The notes below the pieces were generated by a model. That model worked only from the letters and a program-made list of their open reading frames with translations, did no database searches and had not been told where the DNA came from. Positions 1 to 11,984 of a stretch of 64,000 bases of DNA are shown piece by piece. How positions within the stretch are numbered: the first letter of the stretch is position 1; every line of letters begins with the position of its first letter. Source of the stretch: Platycnemis pennipes (Eukaryota; Arthropoda; Insecta; Odonata; Platycnemididae); the NCBI GenBank assembly GCA_933228895.1, contig OW121851.1:110133271-110197270 (forward strand), in the 5' to 3' direction. The translations under genes were made by a program, and so were the position numbers.

Positions 1-1145
1 AGGAGATTTCTAGGTCTTGTAAGATAGTAAGGAAACTTGAGTGCAGGTTGCACTGAGGCCCTGGAGGAATTTTATGTGCAATGTTTAGATAGCGCTGGTG
101 AATTAATGGTGCTGTGACAGTAGAGTCACTCACTTAAGGCTCCTCCCTTTAAACGTCATTCCCTTTTTTCCGTAATTTAGTACCGTGACAAGACGCCAGC
201 ACAATGAAATTAGTAATGCCTTGATAAGATTACAATTTGGGCCCTGAATTAATGTTTTTAAGCGCTGAATAAAGTGTACCCTTTAAGCAGTTAGAGCAAA
301 ATTACTTACGATTCCATTTCAGTACTATCTGATGATAACTAAAGTGATGCAGAACTTCCAGAACTGGAAGACAAGATATATTTCTTGGGTGGACAGTTAC
401 GGGTACTATATTAAGATAAATTCACTGCTTGGTTCTTTATTTTTACTTCAAGAATTAGATGGCAACTCTAACTAAACTAGCATGGGGAAATTTATTGTCA
501 CACGTATACAATTATACCAGTGTTAATTGCCATAATTTAGCCAAATATTTAAATAATAAATGGACAGATATAGGTTGTTTCAAACGAAGACATTTTGCGG
601 GGATCGTGTAATTGTGGTGGATAGCGTACAGTTAGCACTGAAGAAATCTATTTAATGGGAAATCTTTTCCATCGAGAATGATGAAGAAATGAGAAAAATA
701 TGACTGCGGTAAACCTTTTAATACAATCAAAACAATTTTCTTTTAACGGCTGCCCTAAAATGGTTTTAGGAATTTTTATTTAGCTAGTTTACGTAATGAC
801 GGTCATTTTCCTGAAGTAGGAAAAAATAACAATTAACGGGATAAGTGATGGTATTTACAAGCAATTTAATCAGGTAAAATCACCTAAACACCAGTTACAA
901 GGATTTGAGCGAGTCAAATCACTTAAACTTCACCCGGCATGACTCATTTGTTTGATTTAATATGACCAGCATATTAAATTAGCTTATGAATGCTAGAATT
1001 TTAAGGTGGCCGCTAACATACTTGTATGTTTTCACAAATTTCCGGAAATTAATTTCCTCTTTTTTCATGATCTCCGAATCACGTGTTATATTACTTCCAT
1101 TGTAGAATGCTTACATCCTACGGGTGTTTCAGAGGCCGTTTAACT
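1..1145. other. AT-rich noncoding stretch, nothing recognised
   Basis: I see no open reading frame of note, RNA gene, repeat match or terminal inverted repeat here. Short AT runs dominate. It is best read as intergenic or intronic background. Confidence 0.6.
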
Positions 1146-1505
1146 GTCGAAAGCTTACTTGGTAGGTGGGTTATTTAGGGGAGGCGACCGACAGCTGAGG
1201 TCATTTTCGCCATAGAGGATAGGTGGATAATTGGGTGATGGTAGGAGATTTCCGGGAACGGAGGAAGGGTGGAGAGAAATTCGGCGTCTTACTCTTAACG
1301 TAAGGCGCCAAGGGGACCACATATTGAACAAGGCTTAACGTCCCATCCGACGGACGGAATACTGAACTTGAAATGCCCTCCACTAGGCACTCAAGTGGGG
1401 ACCGGTTTTCCACTGAAAAATTCGCCACTGCCGGGAATCGAGCCCGGGCCCTCGGGATGGGAGGCCAGTACTCAAGCCACCACACCAACCCGATCCCCTC
1501 GAAAG
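1146..1505 (-). repeat. tRNA-derived SINE, near full-length copy 1
   Basis: Read on the minus strand, this starts near 1500 with a tRNA-like head: an A-box-like stretch (GTGGTGGCTTGAGTACTGG) and a B-box-like GGGCTCGATTCCCGGC around 1431-1447. A core follows with GTCCGTCGGATGGGACGTTA (about 1338-1357) and GGTCCCCTTGGCGCC (about 1305-1319), then a pyrimidine-rich tail to about 1146. The same order recurs at 23560-23905 and, as partial copies, at 32.6, 41.0, 43.2, 50.3 and 62.8 kb. A tRNA-like Pol III promoter followed by a conserved core is standard SINE design. The family name is not known to me. Short ORFs across it are chance. Ends are approximate and I found no clear target duplication. Confidence 0.75.
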
Positions 1506-1693
1506 CTTACTGTATACTCATTCAAACAACTAGGCCAAACATGATTTTTATTTCAATTTTTAAAGTTATAATAGTACTTTACATTACGCCATCTGTGCTT
1601 TACGCTCAATAAAAAATTTGGCGTGATTTATACCTATTCTCTCCTGTGTTTACAACACGGATTAATATATTCCTAGATGCCTTGAGATTGATC

Positions 1694-2493
1694 TAAAGGC
1701 CGTTTTACACGGTTATTAATACTGCGCAGGCTGTTGCGAGAACACTTACGCAAGAAGTATTGCGCCGTGTAAAGCGACGACTTGCGAGGATAGGCAGCGC
1801 CACTGCGCGAACGCTTGCGAGCAAATTAGAACAGGTTCTAATCTGATACATGCGTTTGCGCAAGTATGAAGTTTATTTCTCTCACTAGATGGTGCAGATG
1901 TTGCGGCCTGAATGAACTGCCTGGGGAATTCTAGCATTTAAATAGGTTGTTGACGATTAAGTTGGGTGTTTCACTCAACTCCTTACATCTACGTCTACAC
2001 GATACCCTGCAAGCCACCGCGATGGTGTGTGGCAGATGGAACTCCTCAGGTAGTGAATAAAGTGCAATAGTGATGAGCTGGGCGATTAATCACGTGGAAG
2101 CTTAAATTTCGTGCGTAAAGGAAGAACTCGTTACCTTGGCCCACATCCGTTCGTTCGTGGTGAACATTTTGGGCTATGTATACGGAACTAGGTTCTCCAC
2201 TATTATGTTTTTAGACTATGGCTTAAAAAATTTTAAAGTGGTGTTAATTTATCGCACCTTTCACGTGCAATTAATTTATACTTATCAGATCTCGACGTTA
2301 TGCGATATATTGACGGTATTACCGCTACTGAATGGTATATTGTCACTGACATAATGCACCGACGATTGCACCGTGTAAAGCTGTCAAGCAAGCGTCCTCG
2401 TAATTTTCTACGTCACGGACTTTCGCAGACAACTGCTCAAACGGAATAAACATCAACTTGCGCAGTTTCAATGACTGTGTAAAACGGCCTTAA
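1694..2493. mobile_element. PIF/Harbinger-like nonautonomous TIR element, copy 1
   Basis: The left end reads AGGCCGTTTTACACGG from 1697. The right end at 2475-2490 is its near inverse complement (TGTGTAAAACGGCCT). Both ends abut TAA (1694-1696 and 2491-2493). A 3 bp TWA target duplication with GGCC-plus-TTTACAC termini is typical of PIF/Harbinger elements and their MITEs. No transposase is visible. Inside, near 1826-1841, is a palindrome (TTAGAACAGGTTCTAA) that has a counterpart in the 220 bp copy at 35165-35390. A LINE tail is nested inside, so the 794 bp length is inflated by a later insertion. Confidence 0.7.
1975..2140 (-). repeat. LINE-like 3' end nested in the Harbinger-like element
   Basis: On the minus strand this carries TGCCACACACCATCGCGG, then GGCTTGCAGGGTAT, and ends in a degenerate GATGTA-type tail (GTAGACGTAGATGTAAG). 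A close match lies at 44876-44940 in the same orientation. A conserved segment ending in a short tandem tail is typical of a LINE (or LINE-mobilised SINE) 3' end. No protein fragment is readable. The upstream limit is a guess. Confidence 0.5.
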
Positions 2494-4104
2494 GGCTTCC
2501 TGGTTATGTATGTAAAGGTTCCTTTTCATTTATGCGAATGCCAGTATCAAATTTAAACAGGATACCAACGTAATGTATTGAAAATCCAGGAATTTTGGGA
2601 CACCTTTTGTATTTTTTTCGCATCCTAGCCCAAGCTTTACTATTGTTTGCCTTCTAAAATTTTGTTTCCTGTTGTCGCCAAACATTGTGAATTACCCTTT
2701 TGAAAAGAAGTTTTTTCAAATTTTCTATCATTTAGGGAATTGTTAGTGCTAAGACAAACGTTTGTGAATGCCGGTCATCGGAATTCGAAATAAGACCAGG
2801 TAGCTTTACCTCTGCTTAATTTGAAAGCAGTAGCACTTTGGCATCTTTCAATTTGAGCGTTTATAGAAGAGAATTTAAGTCACTTACTTCCAACCAGTTT
2901 ACTCGGCTAAACGGTTGTTAAATTTTATTCTATTTGTCCCTAAGGATTACATTTATTAGCTAAATAAAAGAGACTCGAAAGTTATCCTGCTGTGAAATGT
3001 TTAAAAGAAAGGAAATAAGATTTTCTTATAAAATCAATAAAAGCTCTCAGTATAAATAGTTCTTTTTGAAATCACTTAGCTCGGAATTAAGGATGTAACT
3101 AGAAGATTTCAACACTAAGCATGACATTGTAGAGATTTTCTTTGAGGGTAAATTCATTTATTCTATGACTAGTATTATTTTATTGTATAATATTTTAATT
3201 TTCAAATTATTACTCTAAATATACCGGAAAGTAGACAAATAGACTCAAACACCCAAAAGGGATGACCGTTGGCGTTGTACCGCTTTTTTAACACTTCTAC
3301 AGTTCTCAAAAACACAGTAACTCTTTTTTAATATTCTTATGTATTAGGTAATCCATCTTGCTATTTGTATAGCATATGATTTGCACTATTCCATCATTGA
3401 TATAATTTTTCACTGCATTCTTCCTATTTGCATAAGTTCAAACTTCCTGATGTAACAGCCGGTAGTGCAAACTATATTCTGCGCTTTCTTGCGTGATTTT
3501 ACCATAAACTTTCTTTTAAGAGCTATGGTCAGTGCTCACCCTCTAATATATTCTTATATTCCCTATGTTTTAAAATTACTCTCTTTTCTCCATAATTCTA
3601 TCAATATCCCTGCAATATATTACGCTGAAAACTCCTGTGGCATTAATCCTCCCTTAATAACACGTATTGTTTTCCGATAATATTCCTGTACCTTCCTGGA
3701 AATCTTGGAGTTTGTAGAACACAAGTTATTCAGCGTAAATTCATTCTGCCAAGAATGTTTACCATTTTTGCATATTGTAATCGTTACCCAGGGACGTTTT
3801 CTATTCCGTTAAGCAGAAATTCGTTGACTTTTATTAAATATGCATGAAGATTAGTGATTTCATCGGGTAGACAACTCGTTTTTTGACCTCTTTATTTAAG
3901 CGAGTGTGCCCTTAACCCATTTCTATAATTTCTGTAGCATGCTTACACCGCTGCACCGTTCGGAACTGAAAACATGTGGGAATTCAAGCAGGCATTAAAT
4001 TTCTCAGCTTGGCTCCGTAGCCTAACGCATTCTTCACTCACATTATTCGCGACCGCATTTCGCCGTTTTCTTTTTTTCTTTCACAGTTCCACTGTCTTTT
4101 AGAT
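2494..4104. other. AT-rich noncoding stretch, nothing recognised
   Basis: No repeat match, RNA gene or convincing ORF. Some long A/T runs occur (for example 3170-3220). Confidence 0.55.
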
Positions 4105-4340
4105 TTACGACCCTTCATCTGTTATTCCGTGACGCTCGGATTTTTTTTCTCTGAGGGAACGCAATTTATGGGTTCCCTTGGAAAGTAATCGTGAGTAAGA
4201 GTAAGCCCTTGCTTTGCACTCTCCACTGCCACTTGCTCTGGGAACCCGTTGGTTTTGGATTTCAGCGAGCCCTGCAGGCATCGTCGTCAGAGGCTGAAGT
4301 ATTCCCTTAGAAATAAATAAATAAAGTGAATAACTCAAAT
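4105..4340 (-). repeat. Possible decayed Penelope-like element end
   Basis: On the minus strand there is CTGACGA (4290-4284), followed by a GC-rich segment with a small GCC/GGC hairpin and then GAAATCC near 4263-4257. The order resembles the hammerhead core of PLE ends, but no GUC cleavage site follows and stem II is weak. The 77-codon minus-strand frame here has no recognisable domain. This may be coincidence. Confidence 0.25.
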
Positions 4341-5513
4341 GTGAAACCCTCCCAGAAAGTGTAGTCAGTCAAAGAGACAGGTGCGTTGTTGGAAACGGCT
4401 GGTGCGGACACTTACCGTTTCGCGAAAAAAGCTTGGTTGAATCGCCTTACTCTGCCTTTGTACGAGGGCGTTGAATATTTACTCTTGGTTTTGGACACTG
4501 AACGTCAGCAAAACTCCAACTTTCCGTTCCTCCTGCGATTCCCCGCATAGTACTATAAAGTGTAGAATATTGAGTTTTATTGCAGCATTCTCCTGAATTC
4601 CATTTCTGCAATTTCAGTCCAAAGGGAAGGTTTTAGGTATTCAGAGCCTCTTTCTGCTCTCCATCTATGGCTGCAAGGATAAATACGTATGGTTTAAAGT
4701 GTGAATAGGACTATCTTCGAGGACAAAAGAGGCTAGGTGAGCTTTCTTGAGACGTATGAAGGGAAACATGTAAAGAAGCTCCATATGTTGTACAAAGGCT
4801 GTCATATGACAGTGCAACTACGATGGCTGAAGAAATTCCTTTAATTTCATCTGCAAATTATTCCCCTTTTGAAATGGAATGCGACCTCTCTGAAATGCTT
4901 TTTTAACATCCACGTAGTGAAATTGTTGCTGAAATGCTTGAAGTTGGGCTGGACCAAGTCAGACAACATCGTGGTGACTTTCAGTGTACTGTATAAATGT
5001 GAACGGCTTCTTGGAAAAATTAGAATAGAAAAATAACTAAGCGCAAATTAAAACACATCATTCTCTCCGAGGTAATCAGGTAACACGCCCTTTACAATAT
5101 GAGTAATTTCCATCTTTCTCTCGGCAGAGTTGCTTAAAGCAATCTCGCAAGTGGGTGACAGGGGTGTCAGTATCATTACCGAATATGTTTTAGGTTCCTG
5201 TAACTTAAAGGTATGCTACTTCGTAATACAAATGGCTTTTATCAGACATGCATCAGGCTCGTTCAATTGAATGATTATTAATCACCAAACAATAACTTTC
5301 AAAATTTGATATTTCGTTTTGAAATTCAGTATGTTTAAATCAGGCATTCAATTTTGTAGGCTGTACAGTTTTCAAACTGTACATACTGCAACCTTGTAAA
5401 AACTTTTTTCGGTGAGGATCTTTTCTCTGTTGTAATAAACGGTAGGTTGCGTACGCTATCTGGATACCATGGATCCCATTAATATCAACAGAAAAATTGT
5501 GAGAATACAAATA
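4341..5513. other. Noncoding stretch, nothing recognised
   Basis: No repeat, RNA gene or ORF that I can support. Composition is mixed, with a slightly GC-richer patch at about 4380-4560. Confidence 0.5.
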
Positions 5514-5578
5514 GGCTGGCCGATAGGGGCGGAGAGCTGCGTCAAACCAATCTTAGGATTAATGAATGATGATTATGA
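5514..5578 (+). pseudogene. LINE C-terminal coding fossil, copy 1
   Basis: The stretch GGCTGGCCGATAGG, then GAGAGCTGCGTCAAACC and AATCTTAGGATT, matches the 54.05 kb copy, which reads as a LINE C-terminus ending VSNQS-stop. Here the frame is broken between the DR and SNQS parts. It ends in a short GAT-rich tail (AATGATGATTATGAG). It is a dead 3' fragment. Confidence 0.5.
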
Positions 5579-6953
5579 GAATTGCCTACCGCTGTAGTTG
5601 TGTATCGTGCTAGCAAAAAAAGTCATTTTTACGCCCCACTTCTATTCTCATATCCTCAATAGCGATTTGAGTCGGGGATAGACTGACGTGAGAAGAAAAG
5701 CGATGAACGGAGTGTGAAGTGAAGAACGATGGTTGGGGAGATGCGAGTTGAAGGTTTAAATGTTTCGTCGGAATCCAGATATCCTGGGTACTAATTAGTA
5801 ATCCTTAATCCTTGCGAAGCGCAGTGACCCGAAAAATCTTTTCTTCCGAGACCTGAGATGTGAGCAGCCTCATTGTAGGTGCTATGCAAAGGGAGGAGGG
5901 ATGGAGAGCCTTAGTCGATGCTCAGATGAGATTGATTCACGCCGACTCGGATTTCCTGTGACTGCTTCACGAATCCCTTTTAATCAGCGTCGAATACAAA
6001 AACCTCTTCTCTTCGTTGCCACTTATGGGGGAAGAGTACTGGATTGAAAGTCACAATTACTTTTAAAAAATTTACTTGCATCTTTCTGCTTAAAAAAATT
6101 AAATATTCAACTTTTGAAGAAAGTGTTTAAACAGGAAATTTCATGACATATTTAAACCTCGAATATCAAGAGTTCGTGGTGTACCAAGCATATATTTCTT
6201 CCTCCTGACTGGATAGAGATAAACGACTAATATAGAGAGATGAACTGTTGGATAAAGAGACACAAGAATTCATTTTTCCCTCACACAATTCTTACACGCC
6301 TATAGGAGAAACTTTCTGCAGTTCCTTAATGAAAATACGTGTAACACTTCATTATCGTGCTTGTCCTTTTGTTTTCAGGAAAATATTATTTTCACGGTAT
6401 CAAGGTGTATGCTTTCAAACAATTTTATTTTCTACCAGTTAATAGTTCTAAGATAGTTTTGATGCGGACCTCTACTTGGTTTTTTTTAATCGGAGAACAA
6501 GTACTTATTTACTTAATTATTCCCTTATATATCCTCAATGCTTAAATTCTAGAGTAAGTATGTATACTTGCTCTATCATATTTAACGTTTCTATGTAAAC
6601 ATGTGTATACTTACTCTATGTTAATATTTATTTCAATCGATGCATGCGATCCTGAGAAGTTCTCACTATTCTCTTTTCCCTAGACAACTTTCCACTTGAG
6701 ACGAAAATGTCTCTAGGTGCTTTAGACAAGGTGGTATTTATGAGAATATTGTTTTGACATCGACTTACCTAGAAACCTTTTCGAAACTATTCAACTAATT
6801 GGTATGATTATAATTATCCCTACGTAGCATTGCACGTCAAGCACTTGTAATTTTAGGCTTTTTTACGTGTGATACTCTTTATGCATTTCTGATTGAATTA
6901 TCTTTAAGAATAATTAAGGAATATACATAGAAACAGGAATTCAAAGACAGTTA
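5579..6953. other. Noncoding stretch with a weak GC-richer patch
   Basis: 5820-6000 is modestly GC-richer and unique in the window, so it might be regulatory, but I see no specific motif. The rest is AT-rich. At 6556-6620 the segment TATGTATACTTGCTCTA nearly recurs as TGTGTATACTTACTCTA. Confidence 0.45.
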
Positions 6954-7254
6954 TACACTGTAAAAAGTAGATCTGATTTTAAGGTACAAAAGCGATCTGA
7001 ATTTCAGATGCAACAATTTTAAGACAGGGTATGTTGAATTTCAGCAGTAATATCTTGTCTAAAAATAAGGCAGGTGAACGGCTGAAAATCAGACCATCCA
7101 GAATCCTGCTTCCTCTGCTTCCTGCTCAACTGCTCCTGTACCAACCATCCATGTTCCTGCCTCTTCCGTACCTTAAATCCGTGTTCCTGCCTTACAACCA
7201 GACAGCGCTTAAATTCAGATCGCACTGAAAATCAGATCAACTTTTTACAGTGTA
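6954..7254. mobile_element. TA-flanked TIR element, 297 bp deletion derivative
   Basis: Termini are CACTGTAAAAAGT at 6956 and its inverse ACTTTTTACAGTG-like end at 7240-7252, each followed outward by TA (6954-6955, 7253-7254). TA duplication and short TIRs suggest the Tc1/mariner/pogo group, but no transposase is present. The first ~130 bp and last ~50 bp match the larger copy at 7805-8991, so this is an internally deleted relative. It contains AT-centred palindromes such as CTGAATTTCAG. The opposed 65- and 68-codon frames across it are chance. Confidence 0.75.
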
Positions 7255-7804
7255 TAGGGAACTTAAAGTTAAAATTTAGGTAGTTTCCTAGTCCAATGAT
7301 GCAGCTTTAATGCTTGACCGAGAGGAAATCTGAGATTTGTTACTTATAGTTTTGTTTCCATCTCATCGCCTCCATTGTCAAAAGAAAGCTCAGTTCCACG
7401 TGAAGTTACTTTTATTACATTTAATTCTTGCCGTTATTGATTACATTCTAGATCCACCTGGCTCTAATGATAGGCGCAAATACAATTCTCACTCCCGCGA
7501 TGACCTATTTTAAGTTCTCTTCTATCGCTAACGAACCCTGTATTCAAGCCGAAGTTCTGTTTGGTCGGCGTCGCCAAAGTTTATCAAGAACTAGGACCCA
7601 GCGTGGCCTAAAATTTACTCATCAAGGAAGTGGTACCTGTTCTCACGTGCCTTGAGATGCCTGTACTTTTTTATTTTATAATCCTGAAAATTACCCTGTG
7701 CAAGATAACCTGTACGTGTCTTAAGTATGTTTGTAAATACGAACCCGGGTTCTTCGATTCGCAGTGGTACCTCAACTCACTACGTTACCGTGCAGGACCA
7801 TTGC
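7255..7804. other. Spacer between the two TIR elements
   Basis: No gene or repeat match. The 60-odd codon frames here carry no recognisable domain. Confidence 0.45.
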
Positions 7805-8991
7805 TACGCTGTAAAAAGTTTATCTGATTATAAGGTACAAAAGCGATCTGAATTTCAGATGCAACATTTTTAAAACAGTGCATGTTGAATTTCAGCACTA
7901 ATATATTGTCTAAAAATTAGGCAGGTGCAGGACTGAAAATCAGACCAGGTGAGACTTATTTTAAGATAGGCACATCCTGAATTTAAGACAGCCCTTGTCT
8001 GGTAATAATGAGGATTGCTATTGAAATTCAACCTTAATTTGAGGGGATGTCTAATTTTAAGGCAGGTGCAGGACTGAAAATCAGACAGGTGAGACTAATT
8101 TTAAGATAGACCCCCATAACAATGCGGGTTGCTACTGAATTAAAGCCTACTTTGGGGGGATATCTAATTATAAATACTACCAACATATTTAAACACTTCA
8201 CTCAAACATGAACCAAAACCGTAGCTTTTCATATTTTTATCCTATGAAACTGTTTTACTGATTAATTAATCTTCAATATGGCAAACGTTAGTCATAGAAT
8301 TTCCATTGTAAAAGGTTTCAGGACTGAAATGGGAACACATGAACAATGATTTCATAGATAATATAAAAAATTGTACTTTATTGGAAACAAAATAATTCAT
8401 ACAAAGTCTTCGATACCACAGATTCACAGATACCACAGATACCCACTTGTATCTACAAACCAAGGCAGGAACTGTCACTTGACGAGGGCGACTATTTTTT
8501 AGTTCTTACAACCCTGACACGTAGACAAAATAAGGATGTTTAGTGTCAGGATACGTCACTCAGATACTCCTGGCTCCCTTCTCTAAAGAAACCAAGTATC
8601 AACGCCACATTCTCACACCATTAATTCATCGCGCGAAACTTATTTCACCTGCTTACTATGAAATTTGACTATACTTCGAATTAGACTTCTTTACGCTTTG
8701 TAATCCTTATTGAATTCCTGCTCCCTGGTTACGCTACACCCACCAGTCTCTGCTATTGGCTGTTTAGCTCCAATTGCGGAGCCAACCAAGGCGTGATTAT
8801 TTTCAGCCCGGTTGATCTGAATTTCAGATCACAACCATCTCATTTTCAATATGCAGTAGTTAAGTTAAAATAAGACGGAGGTGTACTTAATTTTCACGCG
8901 TATCGAGTCTAAAATTTAGACCATTACCGACCAATCAGACTGCGTTTAAATTCAGATCGCACTGAAAATCAGATAAAATTTTTACAGTGTA
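7805..8991. mobile_element. TA-flanked TIR element, 1183 bp copy
   Basis: Termini CGCTGTAAAAAGTT (from 7807) and AATTTTTACAGTG (to 8989) are flanked by TA. The terminal 130 and 50 bp match the 297 bp copy at 6954-7254. About twenty short motifs of the type CTGA-A/T core-TCAG or TCTAATTTTAAG are spread along both ends, including the palindromes GATCTGAATTTCAGATC (about 8815-8831) and GTCTAAAATTTAGAC (about 8907-8921). No transposase frame is visible. The middle (about 8180-8800) lacks these motifs and may be a nested insertion or unrelated cargo. Confidence 0.75.
7909..8175. repeat. Tandem duplication of ~140 bp inside the TIR element
   Basis: The segment starting GTCTAAAAATTAGGCAGGTG (7909) is repeated from 8049 as GTCTAATTTTAAGGCAGGTG. 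Both continue with GCAGGACTGAAAATCAGAC, then GGTGAGACT, TTTTAAGATAG, a GATTGCTATTGAA/GGTTGCTACTGAA stretch, and a GGGGATGTCTAATT/GGGGATATCTAATT end. The two units are clearly diverged. Confidence 0.7.
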
Positions 8992-9589
8992 ACGCAACTT
9001 TTTTACAACAAGCATATAAGTGCTCGAGAAAATGCATAAAATAAGTCTTGTAGTTTAAACAATGAGCAGAGAGAAAACACCAAATCCATTACAAGAAGGG
9101 AAGATGAATGCTTATAATCAGCGTTGGGATATTTTTGGACGAATGTTATCTGTACATTTCCTTTATTTTTCTTGCTGATCAGTACTGTTCCGATAATGTA
9201 TTAGATAATGCACAACCACCACCATGTAATTCATACTATCTTTCTGATGTAAACTGTCAAAGTTTTCTTCATGGGTGCTGGAATACTAGATATTTACATC
9301 AATTAGAATAGTCAAGATGAGAGGAGTTATCGATTTCTCTTCTCGTCTGTAAACTAGAATATACCGGCTGTAAATGTTTTCAACTTCAATACTTCATGAA
9401 AAATTCATGGCTTCGTTTTATTCTCGGTAAATCTCTTGCTATTCATCTTAATAATTTACTCAATTCTGTGTAGAATATTTCAAGCCTGCCGCTTGAACGG
9501 CGGTGAAATTCACACTAATTGTCATGAGAATCCAAACCTAAACCAAAATCCAGTACCTTGAACCCCGGTAAAATTGCAATGGGAATTAA
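8992..9589. other. Noncoding stretch, nothing recognised
   Basis: No repeat match except possible weak 5' flank of the following tRNA-like segment. Confidence 0.4.
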
Positions 9590-9665
9590 GGATCCTAGCG
9601 TAGTGGTCTGCGCATTGGCGCAGAAAGCCAAAGGTCCATGGTTCGATTCCCGGTCCAGGTGAATT
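9590..9665 (+). repeat. tRNA-like SINE head (family B), copy 1
   Basis: A perfect A box, TAGCGTAGTGG (9596-9606), is followed 33 bp later by a perfect B box, GGTTCGATTCC (9640-9650). The T-arm stem has mismatches and the anticodon arm collapses into a TGCGC/GCGCA hairpin, so a working tRNA gene is unlikely. It aligns with tRNA-like segments at 25205-25268 and 60753-60815 (shared GTGGTCTG, then AAGGTC or AAGTC, and TTGATTCCCGG). Confidence 0.6.
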
Positions 9666-11984
9666 TTTTCTCATGGGAATTAATACTCAATTCTGTGTTT
9701 GATATGAGGCCAGGTGTGGAATCACAGATGAATCTTTCGCGTTATCGCAATCTTAATCGTTAACGCTTACGCCTAGAGTGGCGCAGAATTAACAATAACC
9801 GCCTATAAAATTCGCTCCACTGATTTTGTTTGAAAGCGATTTAAAATTCTGTGCGAAAAATTAAGAACACAGCTCACGTTCTCTCTCTGACATAAGTTGA
9901 ACAAAAAAATAACAAAAACGTTAGCGCACGCCTTATGAAGATCCATGATCGAGGGCCAGTTCTAGCTTATTACATCTGAGAAAGCCCTTGCTGGGGTATT
10001 GAAATGTTGACCAAACGGATGTTCTTCCTCCTCCATGACTGTAACCTCATAACCAATGATTCCATATGGTGAGCGACTAAATTTTGTATTTTTCCGCATT
10101 TAGCAATTTTTTGTAAATAAATAATTTTTTTCTTCAATTACCTTTCATTGTTCTAAGGATTAATTCATTATGATGGTTAAATGTCGTTTAGAGTGAACTG
10201 TGATGGCTATTGAGTTGTAAAAAAGTGGACGATATCATAGGTGTAGCCCTGACTTTCGCTACTGCATCTTCAAGTTATAATTAATTTATCACCTATCGGA
10301 GCTGAATCACACGCCTTGCATGCAGTAATAAGCCGGTGTTCTACTTTCATTAGTTATAATCAAAGCCTGCTCGGCTTTTTTATCCTCATTAGAAAATTGA
10401 TTGCTTCCTTTGAAAGGAAATTAAATATAATCCATGAAAACTGTTTGAAGTTGGCTGTCGGCAAAATGCCAAGTTTGCCTTAAATCAACTAGATTGGGTT
10501 TCAAACCCATATAACTCCAAATAACGGGCTTAGTTTTGACCGGGAAAATGAAAACCAATAGTCGATTTATTCCCCTTGATGAAATTCCTCGCATTTACTC
10601 CCTGCTCTGGGCGCCACTTGGAAAAATTTGCTCTTGACATTTCTCCCATTACTTTTTAATTATGACTGAGTGGATATCATGGGATATAAGTACCTATCAA
10701 GCTTCTCAGGGGTAAAATTGAAATAAATGTTGCTTGCAGTAAATTCATGGAGATGGTGAAATAAGGCTCGTAATGCTTCTCATGTGACAAATTTAATTGA
10801 AATGCACGTATTAGGCATATGTATATTATAAATTCCCCTTTTATAGTAATGCATAATTTAGAAGTCAGACTTTATTCATAAGTTTAATTTCATAGCAAAA
10901 CTTCATTATCGTAGTAATTAATTATTGTTTATGTATTATATATCCGAATTTCCTCCCAGTTTTGCAACGGTTATGTAGCTACTCCAAGCTCATACGAGGG
11001 TGAGGCATTGGCATCAAGAGGAGTTTCGTTTACAAATAGAGAGAGAAATAAGTAATTTATGAAATGTATCGCCCTTTTTGGCTTCAGAAATTATTAATAA
11101 GCCAGAAATAGTTTGGCGATAGTCAACATTTGTCTTAACCTACACCCACATTCCTTATTATTAATCACAATTTTAATCTTTACTTAGAAAATTAAACTTT
11201 TAGTAAAGTTTGGCAGTCACATGTAGCAATTTTTATACTACTGAATTGTTTTCATCTGCAATTCATACGAAGAAACGTAATGGCACAATTTAAAGACTTA
11301 TTTCAGCTCAATAAACCTACTGGAGAGTATTTAAGGATTTTGAATAATTACCTGTAGAGTAGTACATATGAGTGTTAAACGATACAGTTGTTATGATTTA
11401 CTTTTTCCATTTAAAGGAACCAATTTTTTTCACCATGCAGCGATGGTCATTAGCCAGTATCTTGGTGTGAATTTTAGTTGATCCAGTTCTTGCAGTATTT
11501 ATTTAAATCCCTACTATTTGTTCGAGGATGGTGACTACCGTGGCCATTCACGCATTGTTTATCTCTCTGTGGTACTCAAATGAACAAGCATATTGTGATT
11601 TAGGTATAGCTTAGGCACATATCACTCATTTTATAATATTAAACCTCTGAAATGACCGTCTTAGTAATGAAAATTATCTCACAGCCTTAATAGCATCGGT
11701 GTTCAAATTTTTCTCCATTACCCATGCTCATTTTAAATTTCAAATCTTCTCCTAGATTTGGTTAGTAGTTCTGAGTTACCATTCTTTATATTCAAATCTT
11801 GTCTGTTAGAGGATTTTCAGGATCCTCTCACCATTTCATATCAATCCCTTCTTCATATTTTGTAGCGAAAAATATTTTTCTGCCAGCCAATCGAAATTAA
11901 ACTCCTATAACAGAGAAATAAAGAGAATATTCCATGGTTACAGATTTAGGGTTTATCTTAGCGTGAGTTATCCATTGGTGAATA
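9666..11984. other. AT-rich noncoding stretch, nothing recognised
   Basis: No ORF, RNA gene, TIR pair or in-window repeat match found in this 2.3 kb. Confidence 0.5.

Noticed and set aside
4255..4290. Hammerhead ribozyme
   Set aside because: CTGACGA and GAAA are present, but stem II is weak and no NUH site follows a stem III; kept only as a weak PLE remnant.
7019..7228. Opposed 65- and 68-codon frames
   Set aside because: They lie across a noncoding TIR element and contain no domain.
9590..9665. Functional tRNA gene
   Set aside because: Both Pol III boxes are perfect, but the T stem is mismatched and no normal anticodon arm forms; relatives at 25.2 and 60.8 kb show it is a repeat.
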